64,000 bases of DNA, taken from positions 25,471,221-25,535,220 of the forward strand of contig NC_135014.1 of assembly GCF_051020955.1 (NCBI RefSeq), read 5' to 3'. Source of the DNA: Megalopta genalis. Its lineage: Eukaryota > Arthropoda > Insecta > Hymenoptera > Halictidae. This document shows positions 1 to 11,490 of the stretch, piece by piece. Below the pieces are notes generated by a model, which was not told where the DNA came from, ran no database searches, and saw nothing but the letters and a program-made list of their open reading frames with translations. Positions within the stretch are counted from its first letter, which is position 1. Each line of letters starts with the position of its first letter. The translations under genes and the position numbers were made by a program.

Positions 1-119
1 AATCAGATTCGCGGGAATTTTGATTAAACCTAATGCAAGTAAATGCAATGTGAAGTTCGTTTCTTCATGTTTTCTTATTCAAGATTTGATGTAAAGTTAA
101 TTGCCAAGTTTGACGAAAT

Positions 120-470
120 GCACGGACTGTGACAAATTTTTTTCGGAGATGTCGTTTGTAGTCGAACAAAGCACGAAACTTCCTCTTTAATTCAGGAGAA
201 AAGAAACCTGACTATGATTTTTTTTCGCAAAGTTACAGCGCTTTGAAGTAACCCTTGCATCCTTGTCGGTGCATCTCGCAATTTTCGGTGCGGCAAACAT
301 GGCCTCGTATTTAGAGGGTTGCAGTAGCGACAGTGCATCGAACTTAAAATTCAGAAACAGTGTCTTAAAGTAGAAGTTTCGAGCTTTAATTCAAGAGAAG
401 AGTCGCCATCCTAGGATGATTTATCGCGGAGCTATCGTCAGTCAAATTTGGCGAATTTTTATCAAATATT
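120..470. repeat. dispersed repeat, copy 1, two tandem units of about 198 bp
   Basis: The stretch matches one near 25.2 kb: both carry 'catggcctcg', 'agagggtt', a run of 'cttaaaat', 'cttaaagtagaag' or '-gagg', 'agctttaatt' and then 'gtcgtcagtcaaa'-like ends. Within this copy, the 'ctttaattcaggaga' segment at 185 recurs as 'ctttaattcaagaga' at 383, so it holds two diverged units about 198 bp apart. No coding potential or terminal inverted repeats are seen. It is probably an old non-autonomous repeat of unknown class. Confidence 0.6.
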
Positions 471-1087
471 TTTCTGTGCTATAATTTTTTTTAAACAGTG
501 CATATCGTCTAAAAATGTAGAAATATTGATGTCGCGTTAATACATTGTAAATCCAATGTAACGAAAATGATCTTCTATGTAACAATGGCACTTTTGCACA
601 CTTTTTGCACACTTTTGTACCTGTTTTTGCAAAATAGCCTCTCCGTAAAAGGTTCAACTGTTAAAATAAAAAAAAGGACCATGCATATCAGGACAGAAGC
701 CGCTAAAAATCTGTCATTAAATCCGTATCGTTTTCATGTTTCGGCTACGTATCCGAGAGTCGTGGCCACTGCGCGACGGAAAGTACCGCGTTATTTTTCC
801 CCGGAAGGAAGTTCCGACGGGCGGCTCAAAGACTCGAAACTCCGTTATCGGTCGAATCGGAGAGTCCGACTTTTAAACGGTTCGCGCGACCCGGTTCCGT
901 CTTTGCGCTGAAATTAATTTTCTTCCGCCGTGACTCGCCGGGGCTTAATATTTGTCAAAGCGCTGTCCCGCCGCGGCGTCGTTCGAAACGCAATCCCGTC
1001 ATGGTCCAAAGATAACGTTTCGTTAACCTCGTTTTCAATGTTCGTCGAAAACATTAGCTGGGTAGAACGGAACCGAGACACAAGGCA

Positions 1088-1089
<2 letters not shown>
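471..1089. other. no recognisable feature
   Basis: A+T-rich at first, then moderately GC-rich from about 740. Open frames of about 90-115 codons occur on the plus strand, but they have no recognisable domain and one runs into the following GA tract. I see nothing supportable here. Confidence 0.6.

Positions 1090-1126
<37 letters not shown>
1090..1126. repeat. (GA)n microsatellite
   Basis: An uninterrupted run of about 18 AG dinucleotides. It creates an apparent Arg/Glu-repeat open frame that should not be read as protein. Confidence 0.97.
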
Positions 1127-1129
<3 letters not shown>

Positions 1130-1572
1130 TAGTGTCCGCTGGCAGTTTATAATCGCCTCGAAGCTGTTATTTCGTAGGGAAACTTTGAATATCTTGTAAA
1201 CAGATTACGATTAGCATTTCCGCACTGCACTCAGCCGACCGGTTCCATCGTGTTCCGCCGAGGACGAAAGTTAGACCGAAAATTCGCTAATCGTCTTCGA
1301 CCAGTCGCGCATACTAATCAGGAGCGAACAATCGCCGGATCTTCCGCGGGCGTCCACCGGTGTCTTTGCTGTGAGATATCACAGGCGAACAGTGATAATT
1401 TCCGTTATCGCTTATGCGACACGACAATTTTTCGCGAATTTTTAGATCTCTAGAATTAGATTTTTATTATTACATCTCCACGAGAAGCGAATTTTGATTG
1501 ACCTTCTTGGTAGTGCGGTCGCAATTTTATCTCCTCTTTGCAGTTGCCTCTTTGTCCGTCTCCTTTTTGTTT
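1127..1572. other. no recognisable feature
   Basis: Mixed-composition sequence with only a 67-codon open frame and no domain, repeat or RNA fold that I can identify. Confidence 0.55.
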
Positions 1573-1923
1573 TCTCAAAATTATATTAGTTCCAGGAAAT
1601 TAGAGATTCCTCAGGTCATTTGAAGTAACTTTCTCCTTTACGAAAAATCTCTCCGAGGCATCGTTAACGAGTTATTAACGAAAAACGCTGACCAATGAGA
1701 GGCGAGCTCGACCTGGCGCGAGACGACCGAGCCAATCAGCGGAACTGGGCTTCCCCCGCTCGTTGGCACGGCGTCAGCTGGCCTCGCCTCTCATTGGTCA
1801 GTGTTTTTCGTTAATAACTCGTAAACGAAGCCGCGGATTGCATTTGCGCAAAGGAAAAAGTTGCTTCAAATTACCTCAGGAACCCCTCATTTCCTGGAAA
1901 TACCATAATTTTGAAACAACCTG
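1573..1923. mobile_element. foldback MITE-like element, copy 1 (arms A/B)
   Basis: The left half reads 'ttcctcaggtcatttgaag' and, further in, 'gagttattaacgaaaaac' and 'gaccaatgagag'. The right half holds the same signals as reverse complements, ending in 'aaaca-acctgta'. Most of the element therefore folds back on itself around a GC-rich loop at about 1715-1785. The left arm carries the 'ctccgaggcatcg' variant and the right arm the 'aatccgcggcttcg' variant. No transposase is encoded. The outer motif, best kept in the 51.5 kb copy, suggests a non-autonomous DNA transposon using TA target sites. Confidence 0.85.
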
Positions 1924-1998
1924 TAAACGTTCTGTATTAATTTTGATGAATTTGATTGTTTGATTACAGTGGTTTGTTTAATTTTGAAGGTTTGTTTT
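1924..1998. other. short spacer
   Basis: A+T-rich spacer between the foldback element and the following duplication; nothing recognised. Confidence 0.5.
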
Positions 1999-2360
1999 GG
2001 CAGTCATTATTTCCTGGACGAAACAGAGTCGTGATTAGAGATGATCTCGAATATATTCTCTGACAATCTAGTAGAGTGATTTTAATTTGACCTATTCGTA
2101 CAGGTAGTACAGACTTCTTGCTATCATCTGTATTAATTTCTGCAAAAAATTCGTCGAATCATCTGTTTATCGCGAACTTTGAGATTTAACAAGATCGTTG
2201 CGGTTGTCATGATTTTCTAAACGAAACAGACTCGTGATTATATACGATTTCTAATATTTTTTTCGATGATCCGATAGAGCGATTTTCATTTTACCTGTCC
2301 ATACAGACAGCATAAACCGCCTGCTGTCGCTGGTATTTATTTCTATGAATTTCGGCCAGT
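1999..2360. repeat. diverged 203-bp tandem duplication
   Basis: The segment at 1999-2165 ('acgaaacagagtcgtgatta', 'tagagtgatttt', 'tttgacctattcgtacag') recurs at 2202-2360 ('acgaaacagactcgtgatta', 'tagagcgatttt', 'tttacctgtccatacag'). The offset is 203 bp. Substitutions and small indels show that the duplication is old. Confidence 0.75.
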
Positions 2361-3317
2361 CTTTTACGTCGCTTCAATGGTCACAATAATTGACACGCCT
2401 TGCCCTACAATCCCTATTCTCTCGAATAAACCGAACATCCACCAATTTTGGCGAGCAGCGATCGGTATTTCGGAAGATCGGCTGGCAACGCGATGCGAAA
2501 CACGCGCTCGCGAACCGCGGAGCCGCTGCTGGTTCTGCCGGCTTTTCAACAAAATCACAACCGTGAATTCAATCGAATTAGAACGGGCCCGGGTTGAATG
2601 GATCCGGAAAATTGGCGAGGCAACTTTTCGCGACGGCGGGCCGCCGCGATTCGTCGAGCCGGAGGCCGCGCAACATTCATTATAGAAGTCCGCGGAAGTC
2701 AGCGATCGTGTTTGCGCACGCGGCCCCCGCGGTCTCTCTAAGTCTGCCGGTGAAATATTGAACGGTAGCGCCAACAATCGGCAGCCGGCGAGTTCGTCTC
2801 GTTAACGGTGCCACCGGTGAAATATTAACGGGGCATAATGTTTATGCCGGCGACCGGCGGGCGAAGCTGGACCAGGCGGAATCGAACAGCCGCCGCGAAA
2901 CGCCGACGGACACGTAAAAATCGATACGCATCGCGGAGCAGAGTTTACGATCCACGTCGATCCCGCATTTTTTCGGGCTGCGTCGAAAACGATCCGATTA
3001 CGATGCCGTCGTTCGTCCGAACGTCGAATAATTTACGCCGGTCCCGAGTCACACGGATGACGGATTTATTTCAATTTGTCCGCTCGAAAGAAAAGCCCCG
3101 GTCATTAAACGTTATTTTTCCTGCCTCGTTTGATTCGCTTCATTAGGCCGGCCCGTGTGCAGCGTCTGCTTCCGGAAACTGCAGTTTTATTGACACCGGA
3201 ACCATCGATGCCGTAAAAATTACGGATATTTTTTCGCTCGCGGAAAATCCAATTCCATTCGGTTGACGGATAAGAGATGAAGACCTAACGAATACAATCT
3301 CATACGACTCTGTCGAG
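2361..3317. other. CpG-rich single-copy block
   Basis: GC-rich sequence with many CG dinucleotides. Open frames of about 100-140 codons exist on both strands over the same bases, as expected when A+T-rich stop codons are rare. No domain, splice-bounded exon or RNA gene was recognised. It could hold regulatory sequence, but nothing in it proves this. Confidence 0.5.
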
Positions 3318-3945
3318 TAAATGTTCGATCGAATCAAAGTTTATCCACATGAACATTTATTCGAGTCAAATGTTCACTGTCGATTGTATATTCGATCGAA
3401 TAAACAGTTGTCTGGATACAAATTTAGCCGAATAAAATTTCGTTCCAATAAGGAACCGTTCGAATATGATTTTATTCGAAGACAAATTTATTCGTTCAGA
3501 AATTCATACGAAAAACAATTGATTGAATTGAAACGATGGAATATGAAGTGTTTTTTCGTAGTTCATCGATTCATTTCTTGCATGTTATTCTTTCGAATTA
3601 TTCGAACAAAGAATTCATCGAATTGTTCGAAAAAAGAATCATTCTCGAATTTTATTCGAATAAAGAATCATTCGAAAGAGAAATCGTTCGAAAAAGAAAT
3701 CATTCGAAAAAAAATTATTCGCATTATTCGAATAAAAAGAAATAATTCTAATTATTCGAATAAAAAGATATAATTCGAATTATTCGAATAAAAAGAAATA
3801 ATTCGAATTATTCGAATAAAAAGAAATAATTCGAAAAAGAAATCATGCGAAAAAAGAATTATTCTAAAAAATCATACTTAAGCTATACCAAAAAGAATTC
3901 GTTCGAATAATTGTCACTTTTAGATGAATATTTCTTCGAAACGAA
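3318..3945. repeat. TTCGAA-rich degenerate tandem array, arm 1
   Basis: Dense repeats of ATTCGAATAA. The clearest part, at about 3730-3840, has a unit of about 28 bp alternating 'ataattcgaa' and 'ttattcgaataaaaagaa'. The edges are degenerate ('ttcgatcgaat', 'attcgagtc'). Read as its complement it matches the array at 4603-4941, so the two form an inverted pair. Apparent Lys/Arg/Ser-rich open frames here come from the repeat. Confidence 0.88.
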
Positions 3946-4602
3946 GCAGGAAAAGGGAAAGGGGTGGGCCACGTGACGCGGAGGACAGTAGCAGTAATTT
4001 TCAATCGGCCAACGATACGACCGGCAAGGCAATGCGTTAGCGACTCGTTAAAAGTTTACGTCTCCCAACGGAATGTTGGACCACACACGTCACCGAATCG
4101 GACCACCCATGCTCCCCGCTCGCGGAAAACCTCTTCGAATCTCGATAGCGTCGTATTTTTACCGCGGGTTTGTGCGATCAGGTACGCGCCACGTATCCGG
4201 CCGAGCCCGATGCAGCTGCAGCTGCGGCTGCAGGTTGCAGCGCGCGGCTCTGCGAACCCGAAACGTGGCAGTTACTGCGGGCCAAGTTAAAGTACTTTCG
4301 AGCTTTCCATCGGGCGCGCGAGTAGTCCTGCGAAGCGGACACGTTTCTCGTTATTCTTGCTGGCTGTTCCTTCACCTAATCTCTTTTGCAGCCCTGGTGT
4401 GTCGTTGGTCTCGCCGATTGATGGGGAACCGACGCTCACGCCGTGCTATAGACCGTGATCCTCCAGCAAACTGTGGTCGTTCATCTTCCGCTTCATTAGT
4501 GGACTAAATTCTCTTTTTTATTTTATGTATTATTTTTACCGATCTCTCGCACAGACGTGCTTTTAACGAATTAATTTTATTGATTATTACGGAGCTGGGA
4601 AC
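3946..4602. other. GC-rich island between two inverted arrays
   Basis: GC-rich, CpG-dense sequence with a short 'gcagctgcagctgcggctgcagg' run split over about 4210-4232 (GCNGC-type). Overlapping open frames of 108 and 144 codons are chance products of composition. The sharp composition change at both borders coincides with the flanking TTCGAA arrays. Confidence 0.55.
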
Positions 4603-4941
4603 TATTCGAATTATTCGAATTATTAATTCGAATAATTCTTTATTCGAATGATATTTTATTCGAATGATTCTTTATTGAAATGATATTTTATTCGAATGAT
4701 TCTTTATTCGCATAATTCTTTATTCGCATAATTCTTTATTCGAATGCTTCTTTATTCGAATAATTCTTTATTCAAATGAGAGAGAGATATTTTATTCGAA
4801 TGCTTCTTTATTCGAATAATTCTTTATTCGAATATGCTTCTTTATTCGAATAATTCTTTATTCGAATGCTTCTTTATTCGAATAATTCTTTATTTGAATG
4901 CTTCTTTATTCGAATAATTCCAATAATTCTTTATTTGAATG
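4603..4941. repeat. TTCGAATAATTCTTTA tandem array, arm 2
   Basis: About 16-bp units of TTCGAATAATTCTTTA, alternating with TTCGAATGCTTCTTTA. A short 'gagagagat' interruption lies near 4785. The complement of the unit, 'taaagaattattcgaa', is the unit type found at 3.6-3.8 kb, giving an inverted arrangement around 3946-4602. Confidence 0.93.
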
Positions 4942-5090
4942 ATAGATTAGAATTTTCTTGCATCAATTACAAGAAAGAATACCACTGAGAAACTTGCATT
5001 TCTCAATAACAATTTCAACGATTTCAAAGTAATGCATTTCAGCGAAAAATTTCTCTAAATCCCCTATTCTTTTCAATTTTTAAAACTCTT
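4942..5090. other. A+T-rich spacer
   Basis: Unique A+T-rich sequence joining the array to the dispersed motif that follows; no feature recognised. Confidence 0.5.
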
Positions 5091-5115
5091 GTCATAAATG
5101 CGTAATACCCGCAGC
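5091..5115 (+). repeat. dispersed ATGCATAAAATCCG-type motif, copy 1
   Basis: Reads 'cataaatgcgtaatacccgc', a diverged copy of the ATAAATGCATAAAATCCGC consensus. It lies about 150 bp 3' of the array at 4603-4941, preceded by the same 'ttttcaatttttaaaac' type of sequence seen at other copies. Confidence 0.6.
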
Positions 5116-7552
5116 GCACATTTAATACTTCGAAATACGACATCGCAAATGAAACAGAGTTCATTCGACTCACATGAATATAAACGAAACGTCGAAGATG
5201 AGAAAGAATGGCGTACATTCACGATGCAGTTTCGCTCGTAGCATTTTTATCCGGAGCTTTTCGGTGAAATTTTTTGAACGATCGAAGGCACAAACGTTAC
5301 CCGCGTTATTATGACATAACGGAATCTAATTTCAGTTTCCTAGACGAACGAATATGCGATCATTTCTCAAACGACGATGATGCACTTCCGGTGGCGTAAC
5401 CAGCCGCGGTAACGATAATGTTCGTTGTACCTTTCGCTGCAGTTTCTGGTACGTTACGACACAATACCGAGGAATATAACAGAGCCAATAATTAACGACG
5501 CTAATGATCAAACAATATGGGTCAGCCATTCACTCCATGATCATTCACCGCCTCCGCGTATGCTCGTCGATAATTAATTGAACGTCGGCCGCAACAATAT
5601 ATTGAATTCTGGTGTTTGATAGCTAACGATCCGCCCCTGATATTCGGGTTTCATTATTGTCGAGCGGCATTATGGGGACACGGTGATGTTTCCGCGCGAC
5701 TTTTCGAATGCAAATCGAGAATAATATTATACCAGTTGCTTAGAATACCGTTGTGTACACGGTCACCGTTGTTGGAACGCTTCCACAATAGATATACTGC
5801 GCTGTGTGTGGACCAATTAGTGGATAGAAGCGTTCGCATAATTGAGTAATAAGCGTTCTGCACTACGTAGAAAATTTCGGACAAACGACCATAGTTCGAT
5901 CTAGACAACTTCGTGTATGAAATGAAAAAATCCATAATTCTGTCGATTAGTTCTCTAGCTGTTTAATATTTGTTGCGATTTGTATTGTTGGCGATTATGG
6001 TAGAATTATTCTATTGACTATGTTAATGAAGGTTTTTATTGAAATATTATGTATTGTTGAATAAAAATAAGAATCGCGATAAATAAAGTTAATTGAAGGA
6101 AAACTATATGGATTATTCTAAAACTACTGCTACTACCACTAATAAAAATAATAATAATAATAACGAGTTATTGTAGAGCAACTTTTTAATAGAACAAATT
6201 AAAAATGGTACAATTTTAAAGTGGAACAGCTTTCAAATAAAAGAACTTTCAAATAGTACACTGCCTCGTAATCTTTCTTTTTTACAAAAAATAGCTATTA
6301 GAACTTACTTACGATAATTAGACTGCAATTATTTCTGCATTTATGGTACACACAAAATTTATTACTAGAAAAATCGTCTATATAACAAGGAAGTTATGCA
6401 CGACTTTTTTCCATGTCTACTTAATCTAATTTTATTTTATGTTCATTAAAAATTTCATACCGTATTACTCTCCATTATAATCTCCATGTTTCTACTTCAT
6501 TTAATTGTCTCAATCGCTTACATTCTCTTCTCTTTCTTCTCCTCGATATGCTACTCGCGCGGCATATTGTTACATAGTTGTAAACAACAACTTTTCTCCC
6601 GCCGGTCAAATAACTTACTATTACTACTGGAATGAAACAATTCCAAAGCAGAAGCAAGCGCGAGCAGAAACCGCGCGGGATCCTAAAGATCCGGCAGAAT
6701 CTTTCAGCAAAAAGCCGAAATGTTTGAAGCGAGATTGCGGAAAATGGTTTTCGCATTGACACGATGGTGCCTGAAACAAAAAGATTCGGCGAAAGTAGAA
6801 CACGGCTAGCGAGAGACCGAGTGCATTTAGCGGTGGATGGGGGAGAAAGATTCGGATCGGCCGCGAGGAAAATAATCAGGGTAGAAGCGTTACGTGGACC
6901 GCTCCTTTTCACGTCGCTTCAACATATACACATAGACTTTGAAGAGAGCCCCACTCTCGGCCGCGTCAACGAAAACGTTGCTTACGTAACTGGCACGTTC
7001 GCGGCGGCTGTTCCGCGGCTTTATTGTCAGCGGACGCTTCCATCTCGTCGTCGACAATGGAGACAACCGCGCGCGGATGATAACAATTAATCGTGTCGCG
7101 CGCGTAGACTCCGCTCCCGTCCCGTATAACTCGGTGTTGCGTTTTGTCCGGCGACGTATCGACGTTTTTGACGGGGCCGCGGGGGCCATTGTCCGCGAAA
7201 TATTTATCATCCCGATTGCGGCGAAAATAAATTATCCATTTTCGGGCACAAAGCCGTCTCGAATTTTTTTTTTCTATTGTCGCCTGTGTGTACACCTGTA
7301 CTCATCGTTATAGGGTCCGCCGGGCGACACCTTCCTACAATACACGATCAGTCATCGATTTCTATACGCACTGCCATTAACGCGTCCACCGGCAGCGATC
7401 GTTGTCGAGCATTCCTTTCACGCGATTTTTCGTCCTTTTGTACGACGGTCGCGGTCGGCGCGCGATATGCAAAGTTCCGCGGAGTGTTTCATTGACCATT
7501 TTGCATCGCTGGAGAATGCTCGTGAAATACTTGCTCGTGTACGGAATTCGTT
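5116..7552. other. long stretch without a supportable gene
   Basis: A mixture of A+T-rich sequence (about 5930-6480) and CpG-rich sequence (about 6560-7500). A short (AAT)n-type run, 'aataataataataataa', lies near 6146. Open frames of up to 145 codons overlap on both strands in the GC-rich part and show no domain. I see no RNA gene or mobile element. Confidence 0.5.
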
Positions 7553-8249
7553 TGTTCGACTTGTCTGAGTTCCAAAGTGCCCCGTTCTACTTGTCTGATA
7601 TTAAAAGTGCCCCGTTCTACTTGTCTGACTTTAAAAGTGTCCCATTCTACTTGTCTGACTTTCAAAATGTCTCATTCTACTTGTCGAACTTTGAAAATGT
7701 CCCATTCTACTTGTCTGACTTTAAAAGTGTCCCATTCTACTTGTCTGGCCGTATAATTATCTTGTTCCACTTGTCTGATTACAAACCGGTTTCATTCTAC
7801 TTGTGTCTGACCACTGAATTATTTTATTTCGCTTGTCTGGCTTTACTGAATTTATTTATTTCACTTCTCTGACTGCAGACTCGACCCACTCTACTGATCC
7901 GTCTGCAGAATTGTCACGATCTACTTGACTGATTACAAACTGGATTTATTTTACTTGTATCTGACCACTGAATTGTCTTATTTCACTTGTCTGGCTTTAC
8001 CGAATTGATATATTCTACTTGTCTGACTATAGATCATGCCAATTCACTCGTTTAACCATCTCATTAATAACTTTTTAACCATATGATTATTCCCACCTGC
8101 ACTTGGCTGATCATACACTGACCTATTGCACTTCCTACTTATAGAATTTGATCTGTTCTTTTTCTTTGATCCTATTACATTCGTCTGACTACAAAATTGT
8201 CTTATTTTGCTTGTCTGACCATAGGAAGACCGAAGCTACTTGTTCGACG
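7553..8249 (+). repeat. TTCTACTTGTCTGA tandem array 1
   Basis: About eight near-identical 30-bp units occupy 7553-7792: TTCTACTTGTCTGAC, then a spacer such as 'tttaaaagtgtccca'. Further units with the same core but changed spacers continue to about 8249. The core stays recognisable while the spacers drift and change length. The 156-codon frame across it (repeated Phe-Tyr-Leu-Ser) is a by-product of a period divisible by three. Confidence 0.95.
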
Positions 8250-8755
8250 ATCAATTTTCACTAATTTCACTGTTTCTGTCAGACTTATTCAACAAAAAAT
8301 ATTGTCCCACGATACTTACAATCCACGAAGTGAGCGAATATGTTGCGATAATAAACATTCGCGCTTACACTGTTGCTAATTAACTCTAGGATCAATTAGT
8401 ACATCTGTGAACACTTCACCAGAATAATCTAAAAAGCATTTCATCAGAAAAATCAATTTATCTTTCTGTTCGAACAATAAAATATCTCGTACTTCGTTTA
8501 TAAAAAACTTTGACACGTTGCTTCAATCTAAAAAAAAAGAATAGTAAAACAAAACAGAAAATCTGTGAACGTCCTAAGAACGTGTACCAAATTAATGAGA
8601 AAATCGTGACCTACGTTGCATTTACCGAGCGTTCGAAAATCTATCGGGCATTCCTGCAAAATTCCAACACTTTCGTCGAAAAAAAACAAACCGTTCGAAA
8701 ATTGCCATTGCAATCTGAATCGAAGACAATATTGTTGAGGATTGTCGAGCGAGAG
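8250..8755. other. A+T-rich spacer
   Basis: Unique A+T-rich sequence with no repeat structure beyond a degenerate edge of the preceding array. Nothing recognised. Confidence 0.5.
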
Positions 8756-9175
8756 TTTTATGGCGGGGGGCCATGTGCTTGGGACCCGAGAAATCGGCTA
8801 GGGTATGGACCTGTCACCCGCTCCATGTTGAAAGGAGTTTTCCGGTCGCCCCAAGGCACATGGTCCACACTCTTGGCCATCGGCAGTATTGCCCGCCATA
8901 AACACTGGACCCTAGGCCCATAGCGCGCCGCGGGTCGCGGAAGACGGTACGTCTTGGGACAAGGGGCAATTTAGGAAATGGGTTGCAGATGTCGGGAATT
9001 TTCCAGGCCCATGCGCGGCCTCGAACTCCCGTGCAAAGATGCGGTACTGCCCCTTCTTAGGTCCTAGGCGTTGTCTTTCGGGCTCGTCGCGATTGGGCGG
9101 CTTTCCTCAACACCCACCCCTAATTTACTAGGGTAGGGAGGACCGAGGTGTCGTTATGGGCGAACCTCGGTCTAC
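8756..9175. other. GC-rich block with internal inverted repeat, unknown origin
   Basis: An abrupt GC-rich island in A+T-rich surroundings. Its left edge reads 'ttttatggcggggggccatg' followed by 'tgcttggg'. The complement of 8850-8903 gives 'tttatggcggg', then 'ccatgtgccttgggg', so the first 150 bp form an imperfect, asymmetric hairpin. The 137-codon open frame entering it has no known domain. The sharp edges and the following short tandem tail suggest an inserted repeat, but I cannot assign a class. Confidence 0.4.
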
Positions 9176-9262
9176 AGATCAGATACCTTTTAGATACCTC
9201 TCGTTTCCTCTAGATACCTTTTGGATACCTTTTAGACACCTTTAGATACCTTTCGAAACTCG
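9176..9262 (+). repeat. GATACCTTTTA short tandem repeat
   Basis: About seven units of TAGATACCTTTT with variants ('ggatacctttt', 'gacaccttt'). It directly follows the GC-rich block, as a 3' tail might. Confidence 0.85.
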
Positions 9263-10566
9263 TTCACCCTCGCAACTCAACATTCTGGTATCTCCGCCGG
9301 AGAGTGTAAATAAATTGTTTTGCCTCACGGTGTAAAGTTTGTTCCTCCTGATAAGGGAGGTGGTCCTTCGAACATTCACTAGTCGACACAGTACGTGTAA
9401 ATTTCACAAGGCTCGACCGATTCCCAAAAATCGACCGCGAACAGTAACAAATATCGTCGCGTTTCCTTCGTCGCGGTATCGTCCCACACCGAACGATAAT
9501 TCGCGCGGCTTCGTTATGATCGATCAGGCGCGTTTATTATTCGCCGTCGGCGCGGGCGTAAAAAAAAGCAAACAAAAAAGAAGTCCTAGAGAGCCGGTTA
9601 ATACGGGCCGCGGTGAAATTCCAAAGCTCGGCTCCGGCAGGCATCCGGGCTGGAAGCTAAAAATCGCTGGTAAAAATTGCTCCGTTGCGGCGTCAGCGCG
9701 ACGAAATCCGGCCGGATGTGCGCGCGTGTATCGCGCGGCTGAATTCTCACGCACGATAACGCGCGCGATCGCTCGTGCACCCGCGCATCCCAGCCTCCGG
9801 CCACCCGTGAGTGTTTCCGAGGCACCGACTACTAGTTTCAGGTATTTGTCCCGCTGAAAACATCGCCCGGCGACGATAACACGATTACGAAACGTCGCGC
9901 GGAAACCGTGAACGGAAAATAACGTTTGCGCCGCTGGAAACAACGTAACGGCCACTCGATTAGAGCCGGGGAATCGATAGGAATGAGCAAGCGGCCGCGA
10001 TGAATTCTTTGATTGATTTTTCTGCTTCCACCCCCCCCCCACTTTTTTTCTCTGTCCGTTCCTTTTTCCTCCCCCTTCTCCCCCGCACCGTTCGCCGCTT
10101 TCTTCCTTTTTGCCCTTCGTTTTTCGGTTTTAATGGGCGGCTTGTTTCGCAACGCGTTTCGCACCGCTGCGCGCGGGATTTCGCGCGGATGGAGCCGGCT
10201 GTGGATTTCGAACGTGAAAAATGGCCGGAAGTTCCCCGAAGAGAAATCAAACGGTTTATGAACTAGTTTCGGAACGTTTCGGCGGTTTCAAGAACACCAT
10301 TATTTCTTTTTCGAGCTTTATGCTTCTCCCGACAGAAATTTTATATTTCGCATCGGGCCGCGCGCACCATTTGGCGCGACACGCCGATCGTTCCTATTTT
10401 GAAAGCCTTCCAGCGATTTCACTGATTACAATCTCTTTTCTAAATATCGTAATTTTTTTTACGGAAATGCGCGCGTCCGAGTGTTTCGGGCGTCTACAAT
10501 TTTTACGGACTTTCGAAAGGTGCCTGCAAATTTTTTCAAGGCTTATTTAACACTTAACTGTTAAAT
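9263..10566. other. CpG-rich block, no supportable gene
   Basis: GC-rich sequence with long overlapping frames on both strands (up to 172 codons), a C-run at about 10030-10041 and pyrimidine-rich sequence to about 10130. The frames oppose one another over the same bases and none shows a known domain, so I treat them as compositional. Sequence after 10290 is A+T-rich. Confidence 0.5.
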
Positions 10567-10760
10567 ATATTTATTTATTTATTATATTTATTGTTACATT
10601 TATTATTATATTTACTATTACATTTATTATTATATTTATTATTATATTTACTATTACATTTATTATTATATTCATTATTATAGTTATTATTTATTATATT
10701 ATATTTTCCTAATTAGTTATACTTATTTTATATATAATTAGTTAATTATATATAAGTAAT
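10567..10760. repeat. TTATTATATT / TTACATTTATT tandem repeat
   Basis: Alternating 'ttattattatattta' and 'ctattacatttatta' units of about 15 bp up to about 10690, grading into A+T-only sequence. Confidence 0.88.
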
Positions 10761-10900
10761 ATGAATATATCAAAATAAATTATGTAACACTTCTTTGGAA
10801 GTATAATAAGAATTTCTGAACATATACCAACACATTTTAAGAGATATCGACATTCTTTGTTCGTTCTTTTCACTATTTTACATTTCATCGATCAATTTTA
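10761..10900. other. A+T-rich spacer
   Basis: Contains 'ttttcactattttacatttc', resembling the sequence that precedes other copies of the dispersed motif; otherwise featureless. Confidence 0.45.
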
Positions 10901-10938
10901 GCCACAAACGCATAAAATCCGTTGTCTAATCATAATTA
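10901..10938 (+). repeat. dispersed ATGCATAAAATCCG-type motif, copy 2
   Basis: Reads 'aaacgcataaaatccgttg' followed by 'tctaatcataatta'. The 10-mer ATAAAATCCG is exact. The tandem array at 10567-10760 lies 5' of it, the arrangement found at most copies. Confidence 0.75.
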
Positions 10939-11490
10939 ACCCACGATAATTGGTTCAATTTCCGAAGGATTTTCACATCGCCCATTCATCGATCAGCATA
11001 CCGGAGTTCCAGCGCTAAAATTGGCGCAACATTCGCGCGTTCGGGTGCAATAAATAATCAATCTCCGATAAAAGGCGTTTACTAGAAACCTTTTCTGCCA
11101 GGAACAAAAACTTTCCGATACCTGTGCAGGTTGTTTTAAATAAAGTGCACGATCCGTTTTCTCCGAGACCACAAGCAGATACCGACTTCATTTTTATTTA
11201 AATGAAATGGGACGTAGGGGTTAATCATTTGGTGTGCAACAGGTTTTTCTGGGTCACCTGCTAAATGGACAAAGGCTTCCTTTTTTTTTTTAAATAGAAC
11301 GGTGCATTACATTTTTCTACCCGAACTGCTCTTATTAATTCCAATAAAAATGCGTGCCAGTACTGTGTTCTAATTTGTTGCATCGGAGAATACAATCTTA
11401 TTATAGAGAAACGATTGGAGGAATTCTAAAGAAGGTTATTAATAAGTTTTCCGTTATTATTTATTACAGTGTCTCCATTGGATTGCTGGC
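10939..11490. other. no recognisable feature
   Basis: Mixed-composition single-copy sequence with a short T-run near 11280. No gene or repeat recognised. Confidence 0.55.

Noticed and set aside
3318..4941. TTCGAA repeats as heat-shock elements
   Set aside because: Heat-shock elements need GAA and TTC blocks spaced by two bases; here they abut.
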